Shown: positions 6,603 through 15,746 of the stretch, piece after piece | How the letters are laid out: every line of letters starts with the position of its first letter | Numbering within the stretch: the stretch's first letter is position 1 | DNA from: an uncultured Verrucomicrobiota bacterium | GTDB taxonomy: Bacteria > Verrucomicrobiota > Kiritimatiellia > RFP12 > UBA1067 | Assembly (NCBI GenBank): GCA_937901395.1 | Contig: CALCDB010000047.1 | Coordinates: 1-31,953, forward strand | Direction of reading: 5' to 3' | Length of the DNA: 31,953 nucleotides | Made by a program: the position numbers and the translations under genes | Notes under the pieces: model-generated | Told to the model about the DNA's origin: nothing | Seen by the model: the letters and a program-made list of their open reading frames with translations, nothing else | Databases searched by the model: none

Positions 6603-9344
6603 ATGAGCAACGGCCCGTTCATCCGTCTTGAGCACATTACTCAGCGCTTCGGCGAGATCACCGCGCTGGATGATGTCTCAATCGAAATTCCCGCGTGTAA
6701 GACGATCGGGTTGATCGGTCCTGATGGCGTTGGCAAATCGACGCTCCTCTCGCTGGTAACTGGCGCATTGGCCGCGCCCTCGAATGGCGGCGACATCACC
6801 GTGCTCGGCGGCGATATGCGCAGCAAGGCGCATCGCACGAAGGTGTGCCCCAAGATCGCCTATATGCCGCAGGGCCTCGGCAAGAATCTGTATTTTACCT
6901 TGACGGTCGAAGAGAACCTGCAGTTCTTCGCGCGGCTCTTCGGCTATGGCGAAGCGGAACGCAGACGGCGAATCGACCGGCTCACGAAATCGACGGGGCT
7001 CTACAACTTCTTGGATCGTCCGGCCGGCAAACTCTCGGGCGGAATGAAGCAGAAGCTCGGGCTTTGCTGCTCGCTGATTCACGACCCCGACTTGCTGGTG
7101 CTCGATGAACCGACGACTGGCGTCGATCCGCTCGCGCGTCGTCAGTTCTGGGATTTGGTCGCGCACATCCGCGAGGAACAGCCGCAGATGGGGGTCGTCG
7201 TTGCAACCGCGTATATGGATGAGGCGCAGCGCTTCGATTGGCTGATCGCGATGGATGGCGGCAAGATTCTCACGACGGGCACGCCGAAGGAAATTCTCGA
7301 GCGCACCCACACCACGAATCTTGATGCGGCGTTCATCCAACTGCTGCCCGAGGAACGGCGCAATGGCCACAAGGAAATCGTAGTGCCACCGCTCGTGAAC
7401 GATGGCGAGGTAAAATACTCCATCGAAGCGGAAAACCTAACCAAGCGTTTCGGCTCCTTCACCGCCGTCAATCACGTGAACTTCAAAATCCCGGAAGGCG
7501 AAATCTTCGGTTTTCTCGGCTCCAATGGCTGCGGTAAGTCCACCACGATGCGAATGCTCACGGGGCTTCTACCGGCGAGCGAGGGCATAGTGCGCCTTTT
7601 CGGTCAACCGCTTAAGGGCAACGATGAAGAGGTGAAGCTCAAGCAGGGCTACATGACGCAGAACTTCTCGCTCTACAACGAACTCACGGTGCGGCAGAAT
7701 CTTATGCTCAGCGCGAAGCTCTATCGGCTCGATGCGGAAACGGCGGAGAAAAACGTCGATGAGATGATGCGGCGGTTCGGGCTCATGGAAGTTGCGGATA
7801 TGCTTCCGCCCGCTTTGCCGCTCGGCATCAAGCAACGTCTCTCGCTCGCGGCGGCGGTGATCCACAAGCCGAAGATCGTTATTCTCGACGAACCCACTTC
7901 CGGCGGCGATCCCGTGGCGCGTGATGTGTTTTGGGAGATGATCATCGAGCTTTCGCGACGCGACAAGGTAACGATCTTCATCACCACTCACTTCATGAAC
8001 GAGGCGGAGCGGTGCGACCGCATCTCGCTGATGCACGCGGGCCGTTCGCTCGCCTGCGATACACCGGCGAACATCGTCAAGGCGCGCAAGGCGGCCACGC
8101 TGGAAGAGGCTTTCATCGGCTATCTCGAAGATGCCGACCCCGGCGCCAATGCGGTGAATGAAATGCCAAAAGCCGAAGCGCCCGCCGAAGCCCCGCATAA
8201 TGAAAATAGATTCTTCAGCATCACGCGGTGGTATAGCTGTTGTTGGCGAGAGATGTTGGAATTGCTTCGCGATCCCATCCGCCTCACCCTCGCGCTCTTC
8301 GGCGCAATCATCCTGATGTTCGTGATGGGCTACGGAATCTCCACCGATGTCGAGAACTTGTCGTTCGCCGTGCTTGATTGGGATAAGAGCGAGTTGAGTT
8401 CCAGCTACATCAACGATATCTCCGGGTCTCGATACTTCAAGCAGCATAGCGATGTTAAGGACTACGACGAGCTTGAGCGACGAATGGGCAATGGCGAGCT
8501 CGGGTTGGTAATTGAGATTCCTCCGCATTTCGGACGCGACCTCGATTCCAATGGGCGCGTTCCACAAATCGCCTATTGGCTGGATGGTTCGATGCCGCAA
8601 CGCGCCGAAACCATCAACGGCTACGCACAGGCGATTCATCAGGCGTGGGTAAGCAATTATCGACGCCAGCATCTCGGCATCAAGGAATCTTCGCCAATTA
8701 AGTTCGAGCCGCGCTATCTATACAATCCCAACAACCTGAGCATCATCTCGATGGTGCCTGCCGTAATCCCATTGCTGCTATTGATGATACCAGCCGTCCT
8801 CGCGGCTCTGGCAATCGTCCGCGAAAAGGAGATGGGCTCGATCATCAATCTCTACGTAACCCCGCTTACCCGTCTCGAATTCCTGATTGGCAAGCAAGTT
8901 CCGTATGTGATCATCTCCATGGCGAGCGCGCTGTTGCTCTTGTGCATGGCGGTATTCTGGTTCGGCGTGCCGCTCAAGGGCAATCCTATCGCTTTGATTG
9001 CCGGTCTTGCCATCTATTGCGCAATTACCACTGGAATGGGGCTCATCGCTTCCGCCATAACGCGCAATCAACTCGCGGTCATCTTCATGGTCATGGTCGG
9101 AACAATGGTTCCGGCGATCAACTACAGCGGCTTCATCACGCCTGTCTCCTCGCTTGAATCTGGCGCACGGATGTTCGGCGAAATCTATCCGGCAACCCAC
9201 ATGCTGCTCATCTCCCGCGGAGTGTTCTGCAAGGGTCTCGGCTTTATGGAACTGTTCGGCAACTTCAAGGCGCTTCTGATTACGCTGCCGGTATTGACCA
9301 TAGCGGGGACGCTCCTCTTGCGTAAACAGGAAAGGAACAGCTGA
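6603..9344 (+). CDS. rbbA: RbbA-like fusion: two ABC ATPase domains plus ABC-2 permease
   Basis: A 913-residue protein from the ATG at 6603. NBD1 has Walker A GPDGVGKST (39-47), signature LSGGMKQ (144-150) and Walker B LLVLDEP (164-170). NBD2 has Walker A GSNGCGKST (306-314), a degenerate signature LPLGIKQR in place of LSGGxxQ, and Walker B IVILDEP (425-431) followed by SGGDP. A linker leads to an ABC-2 permease with one helix near 560-580, a large extracytoplasmic region and a cluster of C-terminal helices. The order, length and the unusual GPDGVGKST loop match E. coli RbbA, a ribosome-associated ATPase and probable transporter. An upstream in-frame ATG (6549) would overlap yhiI, so I prefer 6603, though no clear Shine-Dalgarno precedes it. 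yhhJ overlaps the stop by one base. Confidence 0.92.
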   Translation: MSNGPFIRLEHITQRFGEITALDDVSIEIPACKTIGLIGPDGVGKSTLLSLVTGALAAPSNGGDITVLGGDMRSKAHRTKVCPKIAYMPQGLGKNLYFTLTVEENLQFFARLFGYGEAERRRRIDRLTKSTGLYNFLDRPAGKLSGGMKQKLGLCCSLIHDPDLLVLDEPTTGVDPLARRQFWDLVAHIREEQPQMGVVVATAYMDEAQRFDWLIAMDGGKILTTGTPKEILERTHTTNLDAAFIQLLPEERRNGHKEIVVPPLVNDGEVKYSIEAENLTKRFGSFTAVNHVNFKIPEGEIFGFLGSNGCGKSTTMRMLTGLLPASEGIVRLFGQPLKGNDEEVKLKQGYMTQNFSLYNELTVRQNLMLSAKLYRLDAETAEKNVDEMMRRFGLMEVADMLPPALPLGIKQRLSLAAAVIHKPKIVILDEPTSGGDPVARDVFWEMIIELSRRDKVTIFITTHFMNEAERCDRISLMHAGRSLACDTPANIVKARKAATLEEAFIGYLEDADPGANAVNEMPKAEAPAEAPHNENRFFSITRWYSCCWREMLELLRDPIRLTLALFGAIILMFVMGYGISTDVENLSFAVLDWDKSELSSSYINDISGSRYFKQHSDVKDYDELERRMGNGELGLVIEIPPHFGRDLDSNGRVPQIAYWLDGSMPQRAETINGYAQAIHQAWVSNYRRQHLGIKESSPIKFEPRYLYNPNNLSIISMVPAVIPLLLLMIPAVLAALAIVREKEMGSIINLYVTPLTRLEFLIGKQVPYVIISMASALLLLCMAVFWFGVPLKGNPIALIAGLAIYCAITTGMGLIASAITRNQLAVIFMVMVGTMVPAINYSGFITPVSSLESGARMFGEIYPATHMLLISRGVFCKGLGFMELFGNFKALLITLPVLTIAGTLLLRKQERNS

Positions 9345-10462
9345 TGCGTACGCTCAAGAACATCTGGGAATTGGGGCTCAAGGAGCTGATCGGACTTCTC
9401 CGAAATCCGCTGATGCTCATCTTGATCGTCTTCAGCTTTACCATAAACATCGGCGATGCCGCGAAGGCCGCGAAGGATACGATTAACGATATCTCAATCG
9501 CAATTGTCGATGAGGATGATTCCACGCTCTCGCGGCGAATTCGCGATGCCTTCCTGCCGCCGAACTTCAAGAAGGCCGTAGTGATCAAGCCCTACGAAGC
9601 GAACAAGGTGCAAAACGAAGGCAAGTTCACTTTCGTGCTGGTGCTGCCGATGAATATGGAACGCGACATCATCGCGAAACGTCGCCCATCCGTCCAGCTC
9701 AATATCGACGCTACGCAAATGTCCGTCGCCTATGCGGGAGCGGGGGCGATCGAGGCGATCGTCAATACCGAAATCTCACGCCAATTGCTCCGCGAAAATA
9801 TGCCCAAGGAATCCTTCGTTTCTTTGCAGACTCGCAATCGCTACAATCCCAATCTCGTTCAGAAATGGTCCATAGCCATCAACGAGCTTACGAATATCAT
9901 CGCGATGTTGGCGATTATCCTTACTGGTTCCGCGCTAATCAATGAACGCGAACATGGAACGATGGAACACTTATTGGTTATGCCAGTTACGCCATTCGAG
10001 ATTATGGCCTCGAAGATTTGGGCGATGACCGCAGTGGTGCTGATCGCCGTAGTGATGTCGGTCTTCTTCGTAATTCGCCATTCCCTCGAAATCCCTATCG
10101 CCGGCTCCATACCGCTTTTCCTCGTGGGCGTTACAATCGGTCTCTTCGCCCTCAACTCGCTGGGCATTTTCCTCGCGACCGTCGCCAATAATATGTCGCA
10201 ACTCGGCATGCTCGTGATTCTCGTTCAAATGCCGATGAATATGCTTTCCGGCGGACAAACCCCGCTTGAAAGTATGCCGCCATTCATTCAGAAGCTATCG
10301 ATGCTACTGCCTACGACGCATTTCAACGCCTTCAGTAGCGCGATTCTCTATCGCGGCGTAGGCATTGAAGTCGTCTGGAAGCCATTCCTCGCGATCTTCC
10401 TAATTGGGCTCGTGCTGTTCATCATTTCGTTGATGCGCTTCCGCAAATCCGTCGCCAGTTAA
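9344..10462 (+). CDS. yhhJ: ABC-2 type permease, YhhJ-like
   Basis: A 372-residue membrane subunit that should pair with the permease half of RbbA. One N-terminal helix (about 22-35) is followed by an extracytoplasmic domain (about 45-175) and then five helices near 180-198, 225-245, 254-275, 282-302 and 345-364. NEREHGTMEHLLVMPVTPFEI (split at 200-201) is the conserved ABC-2 cytoplasmic coupling region, also seen in E. coli YhhJ. The ATG shares one base with the rbbA stop (TGATG), and AGGAAAGGA lies just upstream, so translation is probably coupled. It ends 37 bases from the convergent ptsI gene. No hairpin terminator is visible in that gap. Confidence 0.9.
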   Translation: MRTLKNIWELGLKELIGLLRNPLMLILIVFSFTINIGDAAKAAKDTINDISIAIVDEDDSTLSRRIRDAFLPPNFKKAVVIKPYEANKVQNEGKFTFVLVLPMNMERDIIAKRRPSVQLNIDATQMSVAYAGAGAIEAIVNTEISRQLLRENMPKESFVSLQTRNRYNPNLVQKWSIAINELTNIIAMLAIILTGSALINEREHGTMEHLLVMPVTPFEIMASKIWAMTAVVLIAVVMSVFFVIRHSLEIPIAGSIPLFLVGVTIGLFALNSLGIFLATVANNMSQLGMLVILVQMPMNMLSGGQTPLESMPPFIQKLSMLLPTTHFNAFSSAILYRGVGIEVVWKPFLAIFLIGLVLFIISLMRFRKSVAS

Positions 10463-10499
10463 GCTGCGGATAACTTATTCGCTAAATCAACGCACGGGA

Positions 10500-12287
10500 T
10501 TAAATGATGATATTCCGCAAATCGGGAATCTTATTTACCATCCAGTTTTGGCAGCGCATGTAGATTTCACTCGCGCGAATATCGCCGCCCGCCTCGACGA
10601 CCAACCTGCGGTATTCTTCCAAATCGGCCTTCGTGAGCCGCGAGAACAGCTTGGACATTACAGGAATGTAAGTTGCCGACATCGAAAGCATGTCCACCCC
10701 CATCGCGCCCCATAGCACGCCGACAATTGGGTCGGAAGCCGATTCTCCACATACCCCGACCTTGATGCCACGCTCACGCGCCGCATCAATCGTCATCTGC
10801 ATTAGCTTTATGACGGCTGGGTTCAGAGGCTGATAAAGGTGCGCGACTCTATCGTTGCCACGATCAGCCGCCATCGTATACTGAATCAGGTCATTCGTTC
10901 CGATTGAAAGAAAATCCACCCGCGCGGCAATCGCCCGAACATTGATCGCGGCGGCCGGAACCTCGATCATCGCACCGATGCGTATATTGCGATCATAGTC
11001 AATCCCATCGGCATCAAGCGCGCGCTTAACCGCTGCCAACACCTTGGCCGCCTCATCCAACTCCTCTACGCATGAAATCATCGGATACAATACGTATATC
11101 CTGCCGAATGCCGATGCTCGCAGAATCGCTCGTAGTTGCGTAACGAATACCTCGCGATTGCTCAACAAATATCGAATCGAACGATTCCCAAGAAATGGAT
11201 TCGCCTCCTTGATTGAAATGCCCTTTACCGTCTTGTCGCCGCCGATATCCAAAGCGCGAATGGTAATTGAGGCGTCTTTCCCCAACGACATCGCAAATTG
11301 CGTCGCCTCCTTATATGCGGCAAACTGCTCATCTTCGGTTGGTTCAATCTCGCCATTAAGCCACAAATATTCGCTACGATATAATCCTATTCCCCGCGCC
11401 CCGTGTTCACGTAGCCCATCAATGGGAACGCCAGGGTGCATATTCGCATAAATTCGTACTTCGCCTCCGCCTCTTAGGCTGCCGGCTGGTAAACCAATTT
11501 GCAGATCTTCGTTGATTTCCTTCTGACGTTCAATGAGATCCCTGAAAGCCAATATCGCCTGAGTCGTTGGCGCGATGGTTACCTTGCCGTTCGTACCATC
11601 CAATAGCAACGTATCGCCAGCCGAAACCAACTCAGTGATATTGCCAAGCCCAGAAACCGACGGAACTCCCATCGCCCTCGCCAATAACGCCACGTGGCTC
11701 GTGGGCGAACCTCCGTTCAACACGAAACCCAATACATATTCCCTTGGCAATTGCACCGTTTCCGATGGCGTAAGATCATCTGCGACTATAATCGCCGGTG
11801 CCTTCAACTCCTGCTGGGGCGCACCACTCGTCCCCAAAAGCGCATTCAACAAGCGCCGCTCAATATCATCAAGGTCACGAATGCGCTCGCGAAAATACGG
11901 ATCACTCATCTTCTCGAATTGCCTGCGCGCATGGTCGGCCGTGCGTCGAACCGCCGCCTCCGCATTCACCCTGCCTTCGCGAATGTGCTTCTCGGCCTCT
12001 CCAGTCAACACGATATCCTTCAGAAGCATCTGATGGCACTCAAATACCTTTACATCCTCACGACCGGTGCGCTCTTTCAAGGCGAAGATAATATGTTCCA
12101 AATCGCGATCGACTTCAACAAGCGCTCGCTTCAAGCGCAACAATTCATCACCCTCACGACCGGGTTCTATGACATATTCGGGAATCTGCAATGCGCCATC
12201 GCTATGAAACACGAATACTGGACCTGCCACGAATCCCCTGGCGGTCGGTAGCCCCGAAAGCGTCAGCATCTGCCGCTCATTGCTCAT
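10500..12287 (-). CDS. ptsI: PTS enzyme I (phosphoenolpyruvate-protein phosphotransferase)
   Basis: A 595-residue enzyme I that autophosphorylates from PEP and passes the phosphate to HPr. The N-terminal HPr-binding and swivel domains carry the active-site segment GGSPTSHVALLAR, with His198 as the phosphorylated residue. The C-terminal PEP-binding barrel contains DIGGDKTV (347-354), the FLSIGTNDLIQYTMAADRGN segment (459-478) and catalytic Cys513 in GVCGESASDP, so all key residues are present. Its start overlaps the 3' end of ptsH by 11 bases. It is the last gene of the sialidase-kdsA-lpt-hpf-hprK-ptsH operon. No EII permease is in the window, so a regulatory role is likely. Confidence 0.95.
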   Translation of the reverse strand: MSNERQMLTLSGLPTARGFVAGPVFVFHSDGALQIPEYVIEPGREGDELLRLKRALVEVDRDLEHIIFALKERTGREDVKVFECHQMLLKDIVLTGEAEKHIREGRVNAEAAVRRTADHARRQFEKMSDPYFRERIRDLDDIERRLLNALLGTSGAPQQELKAPAIIVADDLTPSETVQLPREYVLGFVLNGGSPTSHVALLARAMGVPSVSGLGNITELVSAGDTLLLDGTNGKVTIAPTTQAILAFRDLIERQKEINEDLQIGLPAGSLRGGGEVRIYANMHPGVPIDGLREHGARGIGLYRSEYLWLNGEIEPTEDEQFAAYKEATQFAMSLGKDASITIRALDIGGDKTVKGISIKEANPFLGNRSIRYLLSNREVFVTQLRAILRASAFGRIYVLYPMISCVEELDEAAKVLAAVKRALDADGIDYDRNIRIGAMIEVPAAAINVRAIAARVDFLSIGTNDLIQYTMAADRGNDRVAHLYQPLNPAVIKLMQMTIDAARERGIKVGVCGESASDPIVGVLWGAMGVDMLSMSATYIPVMSKLFSRLTKADLEEYRRLVVEAGGDIRASEIYMRCQNWMVNKIPDLRNIII

Positions 12288-12561
12288 CGGGTATGTCGAA
12301 TTTCCTATCGACTAAAGCTTCCAGCTCGTCCAACGCTTCCGCCGCTTGCGGACCACTCGCGGTGACCTTAAGCACGGTTCCGCATACCGCCTCCAATGTC
12401 ATCAACGCCATGATGGACTTTCCGGAGACCGAATTGCCGTCTTTCTCAACTTCAATTTCGGCATCAAACCGACTCGCCACCTTGGCGAATAGACCCGCTG
12501 GGCGAACATGCATACCATACTTGTTATGCAAGGTAATTTCTCTTACCAATTTATCTGCCAT
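12277..12561 (-). CDS. ptsH: HPr phosphocarrier protein
   Basis: A 94-residue HPr, the small phosphocarrier between enzyme I and its acceptors. His18 in YGMHVRPAG is the EI phosphorylation site. Ser49 in GKSIMALMTL corresponds to the HPr-kinase target Ser46. Having both sites, next to hprK and ptsI, indicates dual regulation. The acidic C-terminal tail (FDIPDEQ) is slightly longer than in typical HPr proteins. The ATG shares one base with the hprK stop (TGATG). Confidence 0.95.
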   Translation of the reverse strand: MADKLVREITLHNKYGMHVRPAGLFAKVASRFDAEIEVEKDGNSVSGKSIMALMTLEAVCGTVLKVTASGPQAAEALDELEALVDRKFDIPDEQ

Positions 12562-13562
12562 CAGTTCACTTCCTTCCTTTTTACATTAGGCAACGCTCTG
12601 TTGGCGCGACTGCGCAACCGTTCTGAAAGCTCCTTGACTGGATCGATGCCAGCGCTCGTCAACCTATGTTGCATGGCCGCTGTCTCCACCAGGTTCACAA
12701 GATCGCGTCCTTCCGAAACGGGAATGATGATATTGGGTACCGACACTCCAAGAATCGTGCGATATTGATGAGTTTGCCCAATGCGATCAATCTTGCTGAT
12801 TACATCGTTCAATCGCTTGAACGTAATCACCAATTGCAATCGCTTTTCGCCTCGCACCGCCCCTACCCCGAAAATACTCGGTATGTGGATTATACCAATA
12901 CCGCGTATCTCCATATACCCGGCGGTCGATGTGGCGGCAGAACCGAAAAGCAGATTATTGCCCACGTCTTTGCGAATGCAAGTCAAATCATCGGCGATTA
13001 ACGCATGACCCCGCTTGATTAAACCCAATGCGGTCTCCGACTTGCCCAACCCGGGGTCGCCCTCGAAGAGTACCCCCAAGCCGCTCACCTCCACCATGGT
13101 TCCGTATATCGTTGCCGATGGAGCCCCTAATCGCTCGAATACAAACGCACATAAGTGCGCGAATATCCTCGTCTTAAGCGGCGTGGTAAGCACTACCGCC
13201 CCAGACTTCTCAATTAAGTCTAATTCCGCCTTGGTAGGCCCATGCCCGCTCGTGAACACGAACAACGTGGCCTTGTGGTCAATCAACGCCTGTATGCGTT
13301 CAAGACGCACTCGCCGATCAAGCGAGTGCATGTATGCCATTTCCGCATTGCCTATCAGTTGCAGGCGCTTCCACGCGAAATGCACATAAAAACCAGTAAG
13401 CGCCAACCCAGGACGATTCACTATCGGTTCCTCGATCGTGCGCTTCATGTTCGCGCTACCGGCAACGAGCGTCAACTTCAGCTCATCACGACCAGACTCG
13501 TAAAAGTCGGCAATCGTGAAACTGCTGCCATTCGCGCTCGATTTTGTCGGTAGCCGATCCAT
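12561..13562 (-). CDS. hprK: HPr(Ser) kinase/phosphorylase
   Basis: A 333-residue bifunctional enzyme that phosphorylates and dephosphorylates HPr on its regulatory serine. The N-terminal domain is about 1-145. The catalytic domain has Walker A GDPGLGKS (168-175), RGHALIADD with the catalytic-region Asp residues (184-192), and the HprK signature MEIRGIGIIHI (217-227). One oddity: the conserved His of the HGVLVDV motif just before the P-loop is Tyr153 here (YGTMVEV, codon TAC). Known enzymes need this His region for normal kinase/phosphorylase chemistry, so activity may be altered. The start lies one base after the hpf stop. Confidence 0.94.
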   Translation of the reverse strand: MDRLPTKSSANGSSFTIADFYESGRDELKLTLVAGSANMKRTIEEPIVNRPGLALTGFYVHFAWKRLQLIGNAEMAYMHSLDRRVRLERIQALIDHKATLFVFTSGHGPTKAELDLIEKSGAVVLTTPLKTRIFAHLCAFVFERLGAPSATIYGTMVEVSGLGVLFEGDPGLGKSETALGLIKRGHALIADDLTCIRKDVGNNLLFGSAATSTAGYMEIRGIGIIHIPSIFGVGAVRGEKRLQLVITFKRLNDVISKIDRIGQTHQYRTILGVSVPNIIIPVSEGRDLVNLVETAAMQHRLTSAGIDPVKELSERLRSRANRALPNVKRKEVN

Positions 13563-13563
13563 C

Positions 13564-13899
13564 TTAATTCTTTACCGAAGCCGCGCGTTGTTTGCGAACA
13601 TTCCCCTTCCGCGCCTTCACGCGCATCTTGAGAAGTTGACGCTCCGCACGGGCGGCGGCGGCGTCAATCACGCTCTTTCCGGATTCCGAGAACTCCTTCG
13701 CGCCAACCGCCGTCTCGCCCAAACGATTGGCCACGACCTCCGCCATATACATGTGCTTCTTGACGTCAACATCAATTACAATCGCAACTTTAGTAACCTT
13801 CGGAAACTTCACCTTAAGTTGCTCCATGCGCTTTTCCGCATACTCCTTAAGCGATTCAATTCTGACATCGCTGTGTCTCATCGTTACTTCTATACTCAT
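13564..13899 (-). CDS. hpf: Ribosome hibernation promoting factor, short form (HPF/YfiA family)
   Basis: An 111-residue protein that binds the small ribosomal subunit and inactivates ribosomes in stationary phase. The sequence from MSIEVTMRHSDVRIES through KHMYMAEVVANRLGETAVG and SVIDAAAARAERQLLK follows the beta-alpha-beta-beta-beta-alpha HPF fold. The basic C-terminal tail is short and lacks the dimerisation domain of long HPF. I chose the ATG at 13899 because AAAGGAG lies 7 bases upstream; the longer reading frame to 13965 would run into lptB and adds non-homologous residues. It sits between lptB and hprK, as hpf sits near lptB and the PTS genes in proteobacteria. Confidence 0.92.
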   Translation of the reverse strand: MSIEVTMRHSDVRIESLKEYAEKRMEQLKVKFPKVTKVAIVIDVDVKKHMYMAEVVANRLGETAVGAKEFSESGKSVIDAAAARAERQLLKMRVKARKGNVRKQRAASVKN

Positions 13900-13915
13900 C
13901 TCGTTTCTCCTTTCT

Positions 13916-14695
13916 TTACATTCTGAAGTTTTCACCGAGATATTTTTCCCGAACTTCAGTATCATTGACTAAATCATTACTTGAGCCTTCTCTTAAGAGA
14001 CGACCATTATACACTAAATACGCGCGATTTACCACTGATAATGTTTCGCGAACATTATGATCGGTGATGATGATTCCAAGACCGTTCGCAGCTAAGTTGC
14101 GCACGATATCCTGAATTTCATTTACGCTCAATGGGTCTACGCCCGCAAACGGCTCATCCAACATCAAGATCGCCGGCTTGCGAACAAGAGCGCGCGCTAT
14201 TTCAAGCTTGCGCCGCTCACCGCCAGAAAGCGTGTACGCCGGCTGCTTCGCCACTTTCATAAGATCAAACGGCGATAGCAACTCCTCAGCCCTCGCTCTG
14301 CGCTCCTTGCGCGACAGCGGCATCGTCTCTAAGATGGCCATGACGTTATCCCACACCGACAACTTGCGAAACACGCTTGCTTCCTGCGCGAGATAACCAA
14401 GCCCCATCCGCGCGCGCTTGTATACGGGCAGGCGCGTTATATCCTCTCCCCTAAAGATGATCTTGCCGTTCTCGGGCTTTACCAAACCTACGATCATGTA
14501 GAAAGTTGTCGTCTTGCCTGCACCATTCGGCCCTAATATGCCAACGATCTCTCCGCAAGAACAATTCACGTTCATACCATTGACGACAGTGCGATCCCCA
14601 TATATCTTTACCAACCCCTCCGCCGAAAGATCTGCCTTCTTCGTCGAGTGATCGTTCGCCATCGCCTTCATCGCATCCATTACTAAATCCGTCAT
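13916..14695 (-). CDS. lptB: LPS export ABC transporter ATP-binding protein LptB
   Basis: A 259-residue cytoplasmic ATPase that powers LPS extraction from the inner membrane, working with LptF/LptG and LptC. Walker A GPNGAGKT (55-62), Q-loop near YLAQEASVFRKL, signature LSGGE (156-160), Walker B MLDEP (178-182) and H-loop TDHN (211-214, His213) are intact. The FAGVDP and ITDHNVRETL strings are typical of LptB. An extra 20-residue N-terminal extension is not seen in E. coli LptB. The ATG overlaps the lptA-like stop as ATGA. lptF/lptG are not in the window. Confidence 0.95.
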   Translation of the reverse strand: MTDLVMDAMKAMANDHSTKKADLSAEGLVKIYGDRTVVNGMNVNCSCGEIVGILGPNGAGKTTTFYMIVGLVKPENGKIIFRGEDITRLPVYKRARMGLGYLAQEASVFRKLSVWDNVMAILETMPLSRKERRARAEELLSPFDLMKVAKQPAYTLSGGERRKLEIARALVRKPAILMLDEPFAGVDPLSVNEIQDIVRNLAANGLGIIITDHNVRETLSVVNRAYLVYNGRLLREGSSNDLVNDTEVREKYLGENFRM

Positions 14696-15240
14696 GATGG
14701 AATTACCTCCTCACTATCCTCAACAGATATTCTGCTGTTTTCAACCTCCACCTGCTCGGAGTCAATCCAGAATCTTATTCGAGTCCCCTCGAGTTCGCTT
14801 GAGCCGTCTTCCGATTCGCTCAACCGCGCGAGCTTTCCTGAATCATCGCCGAACATTTCAATCTCACCCTTCTTCCGACGATATGTTGCCAATGCGCATT
14901 CGCCGACTCTAGTATCATTGGTAAGAGCCACATTCCCGATTGCGACGATCCGCGAAAGCTCGTTCGTGCCAACAAAGAACACGTAAATCTGATCCGCATG
15001 CATTGAATAATCGTTCGCATACTCAACAAACACATCGCCCTCAAATAGCACGACTCCCGATTGACGATCGATATCGCTCGTCTTGCTCCTGATGCGAGCG
15101 CGCTTCACGCCTTCGTCAGTCGCGCCCTTACCTGGTAGTTCAACTTGATTCGCGTCTTCGGAAACGGCAGCCGCCGCTTCCGCATCGATTCGCTCGGTCG
15201 GATCGAGTAGGAACATCACCGCCAATAGGAACGCGCTCAT
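14692..15240 (-). CDS. lptA: LptA/OstA-like periplasmic LPS transport protein
   Basis: A 182-residue protein with a short hydrophobic N-terminus (about 1-12), then an acidic linker and a repetitive beta-strand region from about residue 48. The pattern DIDRQSGVVLFEGDVFVEY..MHADQIYVFF..RIVAIGNVALTNDTR is the OstA/LptA beta-jellyroll motif, which bridges LPS across the periplasm. It lies between lptC-like and lptB genes, overlapping both by 4 bases (ATGA), which supports the assignment. The signal peptide is unusually short. The divergent C-terminus is Glu/Ser-rich. Confidence 0.82.
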   Translation of the reverse strand: MSAFLLAVMFLLDPTERIDAEAAAAVSEDANQVELPGKGATDEGVKRARIRSKTSDIDRQSGVVLFEGDVFVEYANDYSMHADQIYVFFVGTNELSRIVAIGNVALTNDTRVGECALATYRRKKGEIEMFGDDSGKLARLSESEDGSSELEGTRIRFWIDSEQVEVENSRISVEDSEEVIPS

Positions 15241-15746
15241 ATCCCTACGCCTCCCATCTTGAGATCTTCCGAAATCAAGTCTGAATCATTGAACACCTTA
15301 ACATATCCATCTGGTGATGAAAAATAGACGTCCTTCCCCTTGTACGTAGTCTTACCGCGCGTAAGCACGGCTTCGCCTTCCGCCCATCCATTCTTCGTCT
15401 CGCGATCAATGAGACAGTTCTTCGCCACTATGCACGCGTCAACCGTGCGATCATTGTTGAACTTTTCTATTTTCACGTCCTCTGCGTATACGAACGTGGT
15501 ATCGTTGAAATACTGCGCCCGTTGGGCATGAATTATCGTCTTAATCGAACCGTCTTCATACATATCAAGCTTTACAATCACATTCTGCGCTGCCTTGCCA
15601 ACCTTGCCTGCGTATTCAGAATATGCCGATCGTAGGCGCTCCGCTTCTTTTGACTGCGCCTTGCGCTTCTCCGCCCATTGGGATGAGTTAAAGGCGCTCG
15701 CACCAAGCGCAAACAATGCAATGATGATGTTAATGAATAACTTCAT
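15237..15746 (-). CDS. lptC: LptC-like LPS export protein
   Basis: A 169-residue protein with an N-terminal hydrophobic helix (about 3-18) that would anchor it or act as a signal. A charged helical stretch (24-45) precedes a beta-rich domain, with a DGSIKTIIHAQRAQYF..VYAEDVKIEKF pattern typical of LptC/OstA folds. Its place between kdsA and lptA, overlapping kdsA by 17 bases and lptA by 4, matches LptC. Sequence similarity alone would be weak; context makes the call likely. Confidence 0.75.
   Translation of the reverse strand: MKLFINIIIALFALGASAFNSSQWAEKRKAQSKEAERLRSAYSEYAGKVGKAAQNVIVKLDMYEDGSIKTIIHAQRAQYFNDTTFVYAEDVKIEKFNNDRTVDACIVAKNCLIDRETKNGWAEGEAVLTRGKTTYKGKDVYFSSPDGYVKVFNDSDLISEDLKMGGVGI

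Noticed and set aside
7569..8672. Long open frame on the minus strand inside rbbA (about 367 codons)
   Set aside because: It is antisense to a highly conserved gene, has no family features and no ribosome site; its composition reflects the codon bias of rbbA.
10463..10499. Bidirectional terminator between yhhJ and ptsI
   Set aside because: The convergent 37-base gap has no stable hairpin or T-run on either strand.
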